Shown here piece after piece: positions 44,150-53,939 of a DNA stretch of 64,000 nucleotides (positions are counted from its first letter, which is position 1; every line of letters starts with the position of its first letter). The DNA is taken from positions 186,001 through 250,000 of the forward strand of contig JACKNK010000002.1 of the NCBI GenBank assembly GCA_024234955.1, read 5' to 3'. The stretch is from Gammaproteobacteria bacterium. GTDB taxonomy: Bacteria > Pseudomonadota > Gammaproteobacteria > JACKNK01. The position numbers were made by a program, and so were the translations under genes. The notes beneath the pieces are model-generated. The model worked only from the letters and a program-made list of their open reading frames with translations, made no database searches and was not told the origin of the DNA.

Positions 44150-44286
44150 GGACGGGCCTTGTGTTGTCTGAATGTTTGGAAGGCAAGGGCGGCAATGCTA
44201 AGGCCAAGCCCGCAAGCTGGCAAAGAACCTGCTTGATCGCACGCCGCGCCAGGCGGCCCGGCGTGTATCGAAATTTTGGAGAATTG

Positions 44287-44766
44287 ATGAAAACCCATCC
44301 GCTGTTAACCGGTTTGATGTTGCTGCTGGCCACGCTCCCGGCTCAGGCCGAGGTGGATCGAAAGGTGCCCGTGGTGCACAACTTCGCCAATCTGGCGCTT
44401 GAGGCGGGGGGGCGGCACCTGCCAATCATGTTGGTGGTGTCACAAACCGAGTGCGGTTACTGCGAACGGCTGAAGTCCGAATTGCTGGAGCCGATGCGCG
44501 TCAGCGGCGACTACGACGCCAAGGTGATCATCCGCGAACTCAATATCGACGCAGGCGAGTCGGTGACCGATTTCAACGGTGTGCGTCGATCCGCGCAGGA
44601 TCTGGCCAGCGACTATCGCGCCTGGGTCACACCGACGCTGTTGTTCCTCGATCCGCACGGCAAGCTGGTGGCGGACCGCATACGCGGCTACAACACCCCG
44701 GACCTGTTCCCCGGATATGTCGATGAGGCCATCGACAAAGCCCACAAGGCGGTCATGGTCGAATGA
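44287..44766 (+). CDS. Periplasmic thioredoxin-fold protein, SoxW-like
   Basis: A 159-residue exported protein: signal peptide about 1-22 (LLLATLPAQA) and a thioredoxin fold with redox motif CGYC in VSQTECGYCERLKSELLEPM, followed by the cis-proline segment VTPTLLFLDPHGK. SoxW and related thioredoxin_2-type proteins reduce periplasmic partners in thiosulfate oxidation or cytochrome maturation. No sox genes are in the window, so the link to sulfur oxidation rests on organism context. It is a single-gene unit followed by MITE copy 3. Confidence 0.82.
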   Translation: MKTHPLLTGLMLLLATLPAQAEVDRKVPVVHNFANLALEAGGRHLPIMLVVSQTECGYCERLKSELLEPMRVSGDYDAKVIIRELNIDAGESVTDFNGVRRSAQDLASDYRAWVTPTLLFLDPHGKLVADRIRGYNTPDLFPGYVDEAIDKAHKAVMVE

Positions 44767-44883
44767 GCCGGTGTCTGGCGTAGGGCTTTTGCCGACCTCA
44801 TCAACGCGTCACGACTTAAGCATCACGGTGTTTCACCTCGGCGGATTCCTTGTGCCTCGGCAATTTCCGGCGGAATCCCTTAG

Positions 44884-45043
44884 GGAAGCTCTGATCGAAT
44901 CATTCACGGACATCTGAAGTCTGAAATTGCGGCTTTCCGCGTTGCAAAACTTGCGAATAGCGGGCTATTCGCTGCGTTTCGCGCCTTGAAACCTACGATT
45001 TCATTCATCCATTTGAGCCGCGCCTGAATAAATCAGAGCTTCC
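44884..45043. mobile_element. MITE-like fold-back element, copy 3 (160 bp)
   Basis: Bounded by the perfect inverted repeats GGAAGCTCTGAT / ATCAGAGCTTCC and flanked by an exact 4-bp duplication TTAG (44880-44883 and 45044-45047). Both ends carry GGAAGC where copies 1 and 2 carry GGAACC, so the terminal change is paired. It keeps the central hairpin GCGAATAGC-GG-GCTATTCGC. It sits between the thioredoxin-like gene and argH, upstream of the presumed argH promoter. Confidence 0.92.
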
Positions 45044-45102
45044 TTAGGGTTGCGCCCTGCGAGATTCCCGGGTGTGGTCGCGAGCACGCCCAGCCGGACG
45101 GT

Positions 45103-45108
45103 TATAAT
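45103..45108 (+). promoter_or_regulatory. Possible -10 element of the argH promoter
   Basis: A perfect TATAAT 31 bases ahead of the argH start chosen here and 55 bases after the right target duplication of MITE copy 3. A clear -35 box at normal spacing is missing. Confidence 0.4.
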
Positions 45109-45139
45109 CCGGCGCTTTCCAATGGCCGAGACGCGCCCG

Positions 45140-46540
<1,401 letters not shown>

Positions 46541-46560
46541 CGTGTCGGTAACGCAAGTTC

Positions 46561-46607
46561 CCCGGATGTAGGGCGGAACGCCTTCGGCTTCCGCCCTGCA
46601 CATCGGG
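46561..46607. repeat. REP-like palindrome after argH
   Basis: Two-part hairpin: inner arms GGGCGGAA / TTCCGCCC around CGCCTTCGGC and outer arms CCCGGATGT / ACATCGGG. It lies 20 bases past the argH stop, in the convergent spacer to a minus-strand methyltransferase-family gene. No T-run follows, so it looks like a REP element rather than a classical terminator, though it could protect the argH transcript end. Confidence 0.7.
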
Positions 46608-46608
46608 T

Positions 46609-47157
46609 TCAAAGAAACCGGCGAACGCGATCCCGGTAGCGGCGATAGGCGTCGCCGTAGTGCGATTCCAGCCAGGGCTCCTCGAATAACGGCGCGGCCA
46701 GATACAGCACCGCCCAAAGTGTCAGGGTGACCCTGAGGTAAGCTGAGTTGGCGCTGATTCCGATGCCGACCATGCCGAGGATGGATACCACGTAGATTGG
46801 ATTTCGGGTCCAGCGATAGGGGCCATCATCACGGAAGCCACCGGCTTCGCCGAAGGCATTGCGCCAGCCCAGGTGGCGGGAATAGACGCCGGCGAGGCCG
46901 AACCCGAGCAAGGCGAGCGGTACACCGATGCCATGACGCCATGTGGGGACGTCGCCCAGCGACGCGTAGTCGAGCACGGCCAGCGAGACATTGCCGAGGA
47001 TCATCAGGTCAAAGGCAAACCAGAAGGTCCGGTATTGCCAGCTCGCCCGTGCCGGTGGTGGCCAGAAGTGCAGCAGGGGCCAGCGACGGGATGCGAGCGC
47101 AAGGACGGCGATCTGCAGCCACACCGCGACAGTGAACGCGAACGCAATGTCGGTCAT
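46609..47157 (-). CDS. Methyltransferase-family membrane protein (ICMT/PEMT-like)
   Basis: A 182-residue integral membrane protein with about five hydrophobic segments. The C-terminal half has the isoprenylcysteine/phospholipid methyltransferase-type motif GPYRWTRNPIYVVSILGMVG and the terminal EEPWLESHYGDAYRRYRDRV, the S-adenosylmethionine-binding pattern of this membrane family. The substrate in bacteria is mostly unknown; phospholipid or small thiol methylation are options. It lies 33 bases downstream of the RND permease gene on the same strand, perhaps as the last gene of that unit. Confidence 0.8.
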   Translation of the reverse strand: MTDIAFAFTVAVWLQIAVLALASRRWPLLHFWPPPARASWQYRTFWFAFDLMILGNVSLAVLDYASLGDVPTWRHGIGVPLALLGFGLAGVYSRHLGWRNAFGEAGGFRDDGPYRWTRNPIYVVSILGMVGIGISANSAYLRVTLTLWAVLYLAAPLFEEPWLESHYGDAYRRYRDRVRRFL

Positions 47158-47190
47158 GCCGGGACGCCAGCGTGAATGTCCGCCGGGCGC

Positions 47191-50100
47191 TTACATCGGC
47201 GCATCGGCGGGGGCGACAGAACCACGCTCACGCCCGATCAGGAAGATCAGCAGGGCCGGCACCACGAACAGGGTCAGCACGGTGGATAGCGCCAAGCCAC
47301 CCAGGATGACCGCACCGAGGCCGCGATAGAGCTCGGAGCCGGAACCGGTGGCGAGCACCAGCGGCAGCAGACCGAACAAGGAGGTAGTGGCGGACATGAA
47401 GATCGGGCGAATGCGGGTGCGCACCGATTCGGTGATCGCCTGCATCCCGTCCATGCCGCCGTCGCGGATGTTGTTGAGCGCCTGGTGCACGATCAGGATC
47501 GCGTTGTTGACCACGGTGCCGACCAGGATGATGAAGCCGAGCATGACCAGGATGTCGAAGGGCTGTGGCGCGATCAGCCAGTTGACCATCGCCAGCCCGA
47601 GGAAGCCGCCGCCGGCGGCGAGCGGCACCGTGAACAGGATGATCAGCGGGTACAGGTAATTGCTGAACAGGGCGGAGAGCAACAGGTAGGTGATGACGAT
47701 GGCGAGCACGAAGTTCCATTGCAGCGCCTGCCGGGTCTCGGTGAGCTTGTCGGCGTTGCCACCGACGCGGACGCTGACGCCATTGAGTTTGCCGGCCTGT
47801 TCCAGCGGCGGAATGAGTTCATCGCCAATGGTTTCCAGCGCGGTCTGTAGGGCGTAGTCCTCGGGCGGTGTGACTTCGAGACGGACGTTACGCTTGCGTT
47901 CGTAATGATCGACCTGGGTCATGCCCTGGCCGTATTCGATGTGGGCGAGATCGCCGACGCGGACCAGTTCGCCGAATGGGGTCGCGACCAGTCCGTTGAG
48001 CAGGTCTTCGGGCGAATTCACCGCATCGTCGGCGCCGGTGACCACCATGTCCATCAACTGCCCGCCAGCGGGTTTGTAATCGCCGATGCGACGCCCGTCC
48101 ATGAGCACATCGACGTACTGGCCGAGCGCCTCTTCCGACAGGCCATTGGCGACCACGCGGGCGCGGTCCGGGATCAGGTTGGCTTCCGGGTAGCCGATCT
48201 CCAGCGACGGCACCGGGCGGATCTGTGCGCCAGGGATGGCTTGCGCGATCACGCCGTAAAGCATGCCGGCGGCGGCGACGATGCTGGGGTAATCCTCGCC
48301 CGAGACATTCACATCGACACTGCGGCCCTTGCCGACGCCGTTTTCGAAGATGCCGCTCTGGATGGAGACACCGAACACGCCGGGGATCTCGTTCATCACC
48401 CGGGTGAACATCGGCATCATGCCGCGTGCCTCGTCGATGTGTTTCGAAGTGCCGCCGAACAGGTTGAACTTGTCGGACGCGACGAAGAACAGATTGTCGA
48501 TCTGCGGCACCCCGTCGAGGTAATCGTTCTCGAGGTAGGGTTTGAGCGCGTCCATGACGTGGTGGCCCATCTCCCAGCGCTTCGCGTCGGAATAGCCGGG
48601 CGGAGGAATGAGGATGTTGATGATGAGGTTGCGGTTGCCTTGCGGCAGATATTCGGCCTTGGGCAGAAGAATTGCGGCAAGCGCGATCGAGCCGGCGGTA
48701 AACGCGGCGACAGTGAGGATGCGCGTCGCCGGATTGCGCAGCGTGAAGCGCGACCCGGCCATGATGGCGCGAACGAAGGCGTTGCCGTCGCCGGCTTCCT
48801 GGGCCTTCGGGGGCTTTTTCGACAGCGCGAACAGTTGCCGGGTGAGGGCGGGAATCACGCTCACCGAGACCAGCAGCGAAAGGATGATCGAGAAGGTGAT
48901 GGCGATGGCGATGTCGCGAAACAACTGGCCGGCCTCCTCCGCGATGAAGATCACCGGCAGGAATACGGCGACTGTGGTCACTGTGGAAGCCAGCACCGCG
49001 CCCCAGACCTCGCGTGCGCCGTCGTAACTGGCCTGGAACGGGGTCTTGCCCAGGCGCCGGTGGCGGTCGATGTTCTCGAGCACCACGATGGCGTTGTCCA
49101 CCAGCATGCCGACCGCGAACGAGATGCCCGCCAGCGACACGACGTTGATGTTGCGCCCGAAGAACCACATGAACAGGAAGGTGCCGATCACCGAGATCGG
49201 GATCGCCACGGCGACCGTGAGCGTCGCGCTGATCGAGCGCAGGAACAGCAGCAGCACGATCACTGCGAGCAGCCCGCCGACCGCGAGATTGATCTGCACC
49301 GTGTCGATGGCGGTGGTGATGTAGGGCGTCTGGTCGTGGACCCAGTCGAGCCAGATGCCGTGGTCCTTGAGCACGCCATCGTTGAGACGGGTGACTTCCT
49401 CGCGCACGCGGGCGGTCAGGTCGAGCACGTTGGCGCCGGCCTGCTTGCGGACGCCGACCACGATCATCGGTTCGCCGTTGTGCAGAACCGGGGCGGGGTT
49501 GGGGTCGTAGCCGAGGCGGGTGTCCGCGACATCGCGCAGGAACACGCGGTGCACGCCGTCGTCCTTGAGCAGCACGTCGAGCGGGTCGGAAATCGACTGA
49601 AACTGGCTGATGGTGCGGACCCGGTAGTTACGCTTGTCGACGCCGAGCAGACCGGCGGAAACATCGGCATTGGCCCCGTTCACCCGTTCGATCAGGGTGC
49701 CAAGGGTGAGTTCGCGGCGCGCGAGCTGACGCGGATCGACCACGATCTCAAGGCGCTCCTCGCTGCCACCGAAGACCAGCAGCGACCCGACCCCGGGGAC
49801 GCGCTCGAGGAACTGACGTACATCGTTGTCGAAGAAGCTGCGGAAGGTGCTGATGCGCGACGGATCGCCCTCGCGCATCTTGAGCATCATCCAGATCACC
49901 GGCGAGGCCTCCGCGCCCGACGAACTGATCACCGGACGCAGTGCGTTCTCGGGGTACCGGCGCACCTCGTTGAGCTTGTTCGAGACCCGCCCCATCGCCG
50001 ATTCCAGGTCTTCCCCGACCGCGAAGGTCAGCACCACCTCGGCGAAGCCGTTGAAGCTGGATGACTCCATCTTGGTCAGTCCGGTCACCGAGCGCAGCAC

Positions 50101-50307
50101 CTCTTCCTGACGCTCTACGATCTCTTTCTCGATCTCGTAGGGCGAAGCGCCCAGCCAGGTGGTGGTCACGGTCAGCGTCGGCGCCTCGACATCGGGCGTG
50201 AGCTGAACCGGCAGTTGCAGCAGGCCAAGCACGCCGAACAGCACGATGAGGATCACGCCCGCATAAGTGCCGACCGGGCGTTCGATGGACAGGCTCAGCA
50301 AATTCAT
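47191..50307 (-). CDS. RND efflux transporter permease
   Basis: A 1038-residue inner-membrane, proton-driven efflux pump of the AcrB/HAE-type superfamily. TM1 is at about 12-30, a large periplasmic loop spans 31-335, and the TM2-TM6 bundle contains GISFAVGMLVDNAIVVLENI with the TM4 acidic/Asn pair (VDN). A second loop spans about 555-860 and a C-terminal TM bundle ends with VLTLFVVPALLIFLIG. The signature GRNINVVSLAGISFAVGMLV is strong. It is encoded 115 bases after its adaptor gene; the spacer holds a REP-like palindrome. No outer-membrane channel gene is next to it, so TolC or a distant channel would be used. The substrate is unknown. Confidence 0.94.
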   Translation of the reverse strand: MNLLSLSIERPVGTYAGVILIVLFGVLGLLQLPVQLTPDVEAPTLTVTTTWLGASPYEIEKEIVERQEEVLRSVTGLTKMESSSFNGFAEVVLTFAVGEDLESAMGRVSNKLNEVRRYPENALRPVISSSGAEASPVIWMMLKMREGDPSRISTFRSFFDNDVRQFLERVPGVGSLLVFGGSEERLEIVVDPRQLARRELTLGTLIERVNGANADVSAGLLGVDKRNYRVRTISQFQSISDPLDVLLKDDGVHRVFLRDVADTRLGYDPNPAPVLHNGEPMIVVGVRKQAGANVLDLTARVREEVTRLNDGVLKDHGIWLDWVHDQTPYITTAIDTVQINLAVGGLLAVIVLLLFLRSISATLTVAVAIPISVIGTFLFMWFFGRNINVVSLAGISFAVGMLVDNAIVVLENIDRHRRLGKTPFQASYDGAREVWGAVLASTVTTVAVFLPVIFIAEEAGQLFRDIAIAITFSIILSLLVSVSVIPALTRQLFALSKKPPKAQEAGDGNAFVRAIMAGSRFTLRNPATRILTVAAFTAGSIALAAILLPKAEYLPQGNRNLIINILIPPPGYSDAKRWEMGHHVMDALKPYLENDYLDGVPQIDNLFFVASDKFNLFGGTSKHIDEARGMMPMFTRVMNEIPGVFGVSIQSGIFENGVGKGRSVDVNVSGEDYPSIVAAAGMLYGVIAQAIPGAQIRPVPSLEIGYPEANLIPDRARVVANGLSEEALGQYVDVLMDGRRIGDYKPAGGQLMDMVVTGADDAVNSPEDLLNGLVATPFGELVRVGDLAHIEYGQGMTQVDHYERKRNVRLEVTPPEDYALQTALETIGDELIPPLEQAGKLNGVSVRVGGNADKLTETRQALQWNFVLAIVITYLLLSALFSNYLYPLIILFTVPLAAGGGFLGLAMVNWLIAPQPFDILVMLGFIILVGTVVNNAILIVHQALNNIRDGGMDGMQAITESVRTRIRPIFMSATTSLFGLLPLVLATGSGSELYRGLGAVILGGLALSTVLTLFVVPALLIFLIGRERGSVAPADAPM

Positions 50308-50316
50308 CGGTGGACG

Positions 50317-50410
50317 ATGTAGGTCGGTTTAAGGCGCGCAGCGACGTAGCCGGCTTGCGGCTTAAATCCAGGCACCAAGCCGGCAACGCTGCGCTTATGC
50401 CGGCCTACAT
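50317..50410. repeat. REP/BIME-like palindrome between RND adaptor and permease genes
   Basis: About 94 bases with imperfect inverted arms. ATGTAGGTCGG and GCGCAGCG on the left pair with CGCTGCGC and CCGGCCTACAT on the right, and GCCGGCTTG / CAAGCCGGC lie inside. It shares the ATGTAGG edge with the palindrome after argH. It fills the spacer of a two-gene efflux operon and may lower or buffer downstream expression. Confidence 0.75.
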
Positions 50411-50422
50411 TTGATGCCGCGC

Positions 50423-51463
50423 TCATGGCTGAACGATCTCGACAGCGGCGCCGTCCTGCAGACGGTCATTGCCATCGACGACCACCGGCGTGCCGGCGGT
50501 GACGTTGGCGTCATCGACCGCGATGTAGTCGTCGATGCGGGCGACGATATTCACGTTCAACGACTTCGCCTTGCCATCGACCACGGTGAACACGGTGCTC
50601 TGCCCCGGCTTCTGCAACAGCGCGGCGCGCGGGATCAGGCGTAGCGCGCGGCGCGCCGCAGTCGGCAGTTCCACCTCGGCGGAGATGTTCTCGATCATGC
50701 CTTCTTCAAAGGGCAGTCGGATCTTCAGGTAGACCGATTTCGAGCGCACTTCGGCGAAGGGGACGATGCCGGTCAGCGTGCCTTCCACCGCGTGACCGAG
50801 CGCCGGGAGATGGACCGCATATGTGGTGCCCTTGGTCTGAAACGGGAGCAGGGATTCGGAAATCGGTATGACCGCCTGCATGCCCTCGGTGGCGCCAAAA
50901 CGTGCCACGGCGGCCCCGTATTCAAGCCAGTCCCCCAGCTCCTTCTTCTTCTCCAGGACGATGCCGTCAAACGGGGCGCGAACCTCGGTTTTGGCGAGCA
51001 GCAGATCCTGACGATCGAGACGGCGTTCCAGCGCGACCTTGCGCTTCAACAAGGCCTTGTGGGCATAGAAGGCGTCGTCCACCGCGCTGGCGCTGGCGAC
51101 CTTGTCTGCCTTGAGGGATTGCAGGCGTTTGAGTTCGCGGGAGCGACGCTCGATGTCGGCCTCGACCTCGGCAATTTCCGCTTCGGTCACGGCGCGGTCC
51201 TGTTCTGCGAGGTCTCGGTTCAGCGCCACCAGAACCTCGCCCTTGTTGAGCTTCCAGCCGGTATCGAAGTGATGCGCGGTAATCAGGCCTTCGACCTCGC
51301 CGGCGACTTCGGAGACACGAAGAAAACGCAGCACGCCTTCCAGTCGGGTGGTCGGGCTGACTTCGCGTTCTACCACTGGTGTGATGATGACCCGGGCGGG
51401 TGGGGCATCGGCGGCATGGGCGGCGATAGGCAAGGACAGGATCAGCAACAACAAGGGGCGCAT
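50423..51463 (-). CDS. RND efflux periplasmic adaptor (membrane fusion protein)
   Basis: A 346-residue secreted adaptor linking the permease to an outer-membrane channel. The start is at MRPLLLLILSLPIAAHA, giving a clean signal peptide (1-18); a longer frame upstream adds an unlikely polar lead. Biotinyl-lipoyl halves (GEVEGLITAHHFDTGWKLNK and RAPFDGIVLEKKKELGDWLE) flank a helical hairpin (about 88-155). A beta-barrel and membrane-proximal domain follow. No lipobox is seen. It precedes the permease gene on the same strand. The hairpin is short for a TolC-dependent pump, so the assembly could differ from AcrAB. Confidence 0.9.
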   Translation of the reverse strand: MRPLLLLILSLPIAAHAADAPPARVIITPVVEREVSPTTRLEGVLRFLRVSEVAGEVEGLITAHHFDTGWKLNKGEVLVALNRDLAEQDRAVTEAEIAEVEADIERRSRELKRLQSLKADKVASASAVDDAFYAHKALLKRKVALERRLDRQDLLLAKTEVRAPFDGIVLEKKKELGDWLEYGAAVARFGATEGMQAVIPISESLLPFQTKGTTYAVHLPALGHAVEGTLTGIVPFAEVRSKSVYLKIRLPFEEGMIENISAEVELPTAARRALRLIPRAALLQKPGQSTVFTVVDGKAKSLNVNIVARIDDYIAVDDANVTAGTPVVVDGNDRLQDGAAVEIVQP

Positions 51464-51535
51464 CGACAAAAATCCGAACGGGATGGAATGTTGATCATGC
51501 AATGCCGTGCCAGTGAAAAACACCGTCGCAGAGGC

Positions 51536-51574
51536 AAAAAAGCCCGCGATCCGGGTGGTTCGCGGGCTTTTTTT
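51536..51574. terminator. Rho-independent terminator between rhodanese and RND adaptor genes
   Basis: Stem AAAAAAGCCCGCGA / TCGCGGGCTTTTTT with a 10-base loop, with A and T runs on both sides. It lies 22 bases after the stop of the minus-strand rhodanese gene and separates it from the efflux operon. Confidence 0.9.
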
Positions 51575-51595
51575 GGGTGTGGAGGCTTGGGCGGA

Positions 51596-52438
51596 TTAAC
51601 CGCCGCCTTTCTGCAGGTATTCGAAGAAGGCGCGTGCGCCGCCTTTCATGAAGAAGTAATCGGTGATGCCTCGATCTTCCAGGTAGTACTGCAGCCAGGG
51701 CACTTCTCGCCCCGCGTTGTCGTAGACCAGGAGCGGCTTATGCTGCTCCACGGCGCGATCGATCATGCGGTCGAGACGGCGGGCATTGTCCAGTTCGACG
51801 GCGCGCTCGCGTCCGACGAACAGGCCGAGACCGGCACGTTCCAGCGGGGTGCGGATGTCCACGACCACCGAATGCGTCACCAACTTGGCGAATTCGTCCG
51901 GCGAGAGCATGTGTTGATCCAGCTTCTCCTTGCTGATCAGGCGATCGGCGCTGGTCAATGGCTTGCCAAGCAGTTCAGTCAGTTCGGGATGCGCATGTGC
52001 CCAGTCGTCGATACCGCCGTCGTAGGTCTTGGTGTCACGCAGTCCGGCGTGTTGGGCCAGGCGCCCGGCTTTATAGGACTTTTCGCAGGTGTGGCCGTTG
52101 CAGTACAGGACGAGCGGTTTGCCGGTGCTTTGCCGCAGTTCCTGTACCAGGAGTGGGAAGCGGTGATCGGCAACCGGCGCATTCAGGGCGCCGGAGATAT
52201 GCAGCACCGAGTATTCGAATGCGGAGCGCACGTCCACGACGGTGACGTCGTTCAGTTCGGCGTGCAACGCTTCGAGTTCGATCAGCGGAACATCCGGGTA
52301 TTGCGCGCGCAGCGGGTAGGCATCGTCGGCGATGGTCGGTGTCGTGACCAGTGCAGACAGGGCGAGGATGCGCAGCCATGTCCAGGATGAAATGAGATGA
52401 AACGTGTGTCGCGGGCAGGGGCTCGTGGAGAGCGCCAT
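51596..52438 (-). CDS. Exported tandem rhodanese-domain protein
   Basis: A 280-residue protein with a hydrophobic N-terminal export signal (about 15-37, ALSALVTTPTIADD). The first rhodanese domain (about 48-155) has DVRSAFEYSVLHISGALNAP and the active-site loop YCNGHTCEKSYKA with a Cys in the sulfur-carrying position. The second (about 172-278) has VVDIRTPLERAG but the loop reads VYDNAGREVPWLQ, so the catalytic Cys is replaced by Asp and this domain is probably inactive or regulatory. In a sulfur oxidiser this could shuttle sulfane sulfur in the periplasm. It lies downstream of the metallo-beta-lactamase-fold gene on the same strand, 127 bases apart, with its own terminator. Confidence 0.86.
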   Translation of the reverse strand: MALSTSPCPRHTFHLISSWTWLRILALSALVTTPTIADDAYPLRAQYPDVPLIELEALHAELNDVTVVDVRSAFEYSVLHISGALNAPVADHRFPLLVQELRQSTGKPLVLYCNGHTCEKSYKAGRLAQHAGLRDTKTYDGGIDDWAHAHPELTELLGKPLTSADRLISKEKLDQHMLSPDEFAKLVTHSVVVDIRTPLERAGLGLFVGRERAVELDNARRLDRMIDRAVEQHKPLLVYDNAGREVPWLQYYLEDRGITDYFFMKGGARAFFEYLQKGGG

Positions 52439-52565
52439 GGTCGATCCTCCAGTCGTTCGAAACCCGGCGTGTTGTTCTGTTCCATGACGCCGTGGTCGGT
52501 AGTACGGGCGGATCCGCTCCGCGCCTTTGTGCTAGTTACCCTGAACTAATTCACGGGTTTGTCAA

Positions 52566-53513
52566 TTAAAACGCCGCTGCCTCGATTTCCAGATAGGCGC
52601 GATTGAGGTTGCGTCCGATCTCGTCGTCGAATCCTGCCCAGCCCGACCAGTGATCGCAGGCGGTAACGACGGCATCTTTCATCTCGAAGTCGCTTTGGCC
52701 ATCGGCGTAAAGCTTGGCAACCGTGGTGTAAAGCGCATCCAGATAGGCACGGTATTCCCGGATCACTTCCTGGCCGCCGCTCGGGCCGTGGCCCGGGACG
52801 ACGACTTTCGGGCTGAGGCTCAGGGCGTGATCAAGATTTTGAATATTGCCTTTCACGTTGCCGTCATCCAGTCGGACCAGGCGCCCGTTGTTGGCGTTGT
52901 CACCGGTGAACACCACGCCCACCTCGGGAACGTCGATCATGATGTCGCTGTGCGTATGGGCCGCCCCCTTATGATGAATGCGGAAGTGGCGGTCGCCGAT
53001 GGCGATCTCCTCACCATCATCGACCGCATGATTCGGTCCGACCGGTACGGTGCCGGCGGTCGCCCCCTTGGTCATGCCATCCATCAGGCTGGTCCAGGTT
53101 TCACCCAGGCCGGCATCGAGTTTGGCGATCATGTTCGGGTGGCCATAGATGGGGACGTCCGGATAGGCCGCGCGGATCGCCTGATTGCCAAGCCAATGGT
53201 CGCCGTGCTCATGGGTGTTGAACACCGCCACCACCGGGGCATCGGTATGTGCCCGCAACACGCGCAGCACCATGTCACCGACTTGCACACTGCTGCCGGG
53301 GTCCACGATGACCACGCCGGCGTTGGTGTTGATCCAAGCCGGGTTGTTCATGAAGCCGAGATTCTCGGGGCTGGGATAGGACAGCGGCCCATGAATGACC
53401 CAGACGCCGTCCGTGACCTCGATCGCCTGATAATCCGGGATCGCCGGGGCCTTGTTGGCAGTGGCGGCAAACGGGAGAAGTGCGATGAGAACGATCAGTA
53501 AACGTGCGAGCAT
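52566..53513 (-). CDS. Exported metallo-beta-lactamase-fold hydrolase
   Basis: A 315-residue protein with a signal peptide (1-19, ending AATA). Metal-binding motifs of the fold are complete: THEHGDH (HxHxDH), HHKGAAHTHSDIMI (third histidine), FTGDNANNG (bridging Asp) and VVPGHGPSGG (last histidine). It resembles the periplasmic zinc metallohydrolases annotated in sox or quinoprotein-relay clusters (SoxH-like), and the rhodanese neighbour fits sulfur metabolism. A general thioesterase or persulfide-type activity is also possible. No sox genes are in the window. It is divergent from the MazG-like gene. Confidence 0.85.
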   Translation of the reverse strand: MLARLLIVLIALLPFAATANKAPAIPDYQAIEVTDGVWVIHGPLSYPSPENLGFMNNPAWINTNAGVVIVDPGSSVQVGDMVLRVLRAHTDAPVVAVFNTHEHGDHWLGNQAIRAAYPDVPIYGHPNMIAKLDAGLGETWTSLMDGMTKGATAGTVPVGPNHAVDDGEEIAIGDRHFRIHHKGAAHTHSDIMIDVPEVGVVFTGDNANNGRLVRLDDGNVKGNIQNLDHALSLSPKVVVPGHGPSGGQEVIREYRAYLDALYTTVAKLYADGQSDFEMKDAVVTACDHWSGWAGFDDEIGRNLNRAYLEIEAAAF

Positions 53514-53573
53514 GTGGGGCCTCTTCTAGGGGTGGAGTCTTACGCCCCAGAAATATCGTCCAAGGAATGTAAC

Positions 53574-53939
53574 GTGTCCAAGTCCGACAGCATCGAAACC
53601 CTCCGCGAGCGACTGGCCGAATTCGCCCGAGCCCGCGACTGGGAGCAATTCCACAACGCCAAGAACCTCTCCATGGCGTTGATCGGCGAGGCCGCCGAAC
53701 TGGTCGAGCATTTTCAGTGGCTGACCCCCGAACAAAGCATGTCGCTGCCGCCGGAAAAGCGCGACGAAGTCGCCCTCGAACTGGCTGACATTTTCATTTA
53801 CACCATCCGCACTGCCGACCGTCTGGGCATCGACCTGATCGACGCCGCCTGGCGCAAGGTCGAGATCAACGAAGCCCGTTATCCGGCGGACAAGGTCAAG
53901 GGCGACGCCCGCCGGGCGAGTGAATACCAGGACGAATGA
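53574..53939 (+). CDS. MazG-like nucleotide pyrophosphohydrolase
   Basis: A 121-residue all-alpha NTP pyrophosphohydrolase of the MazG/RS21-C6 (dCTP pyrophosphatase-like) type. It starts at a GTG with AAGGA 7 bases ahead (product MSKSDSIETLRERLAEF). The metal-binding pattern is GEAAELVEHFQW with EVALELADIFIY (ExxE ... ExxD). Such small enzymes remove modified or non-canonical dNTPs. It ends one base before the stop of the truncated comM on the opposite strand. It belongs to the host chromosome, not to the transposon. Confidence 0.88.
   Translation: MSKSDSIETLRERLAEFARARDWEQFHNAKNLSMALIGEAAELVEHFQWLTPEQSMSLPPEKRDEVALELADIFIYTIRTADRLGIDLIDAAWRKVEINEARYPADKVKGDARRASEYQDE

Noticed and set aside
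47905..50064. 719-codon open frame opposite the RND permease
   Set aside because: Antisense shadow of a GC-rich gene: rich in Asp/His/Val and Arg, no domain, while the minus strand encodes a clear RND pump.
52533..52565. Promoter for the rhodanese gene with a perfect TTGACA on the minus strand
   Set aside because: No acceptable -10 box occurs at 16-18 bases; the best candidates are 20-21 bases away, so I did not mark it.
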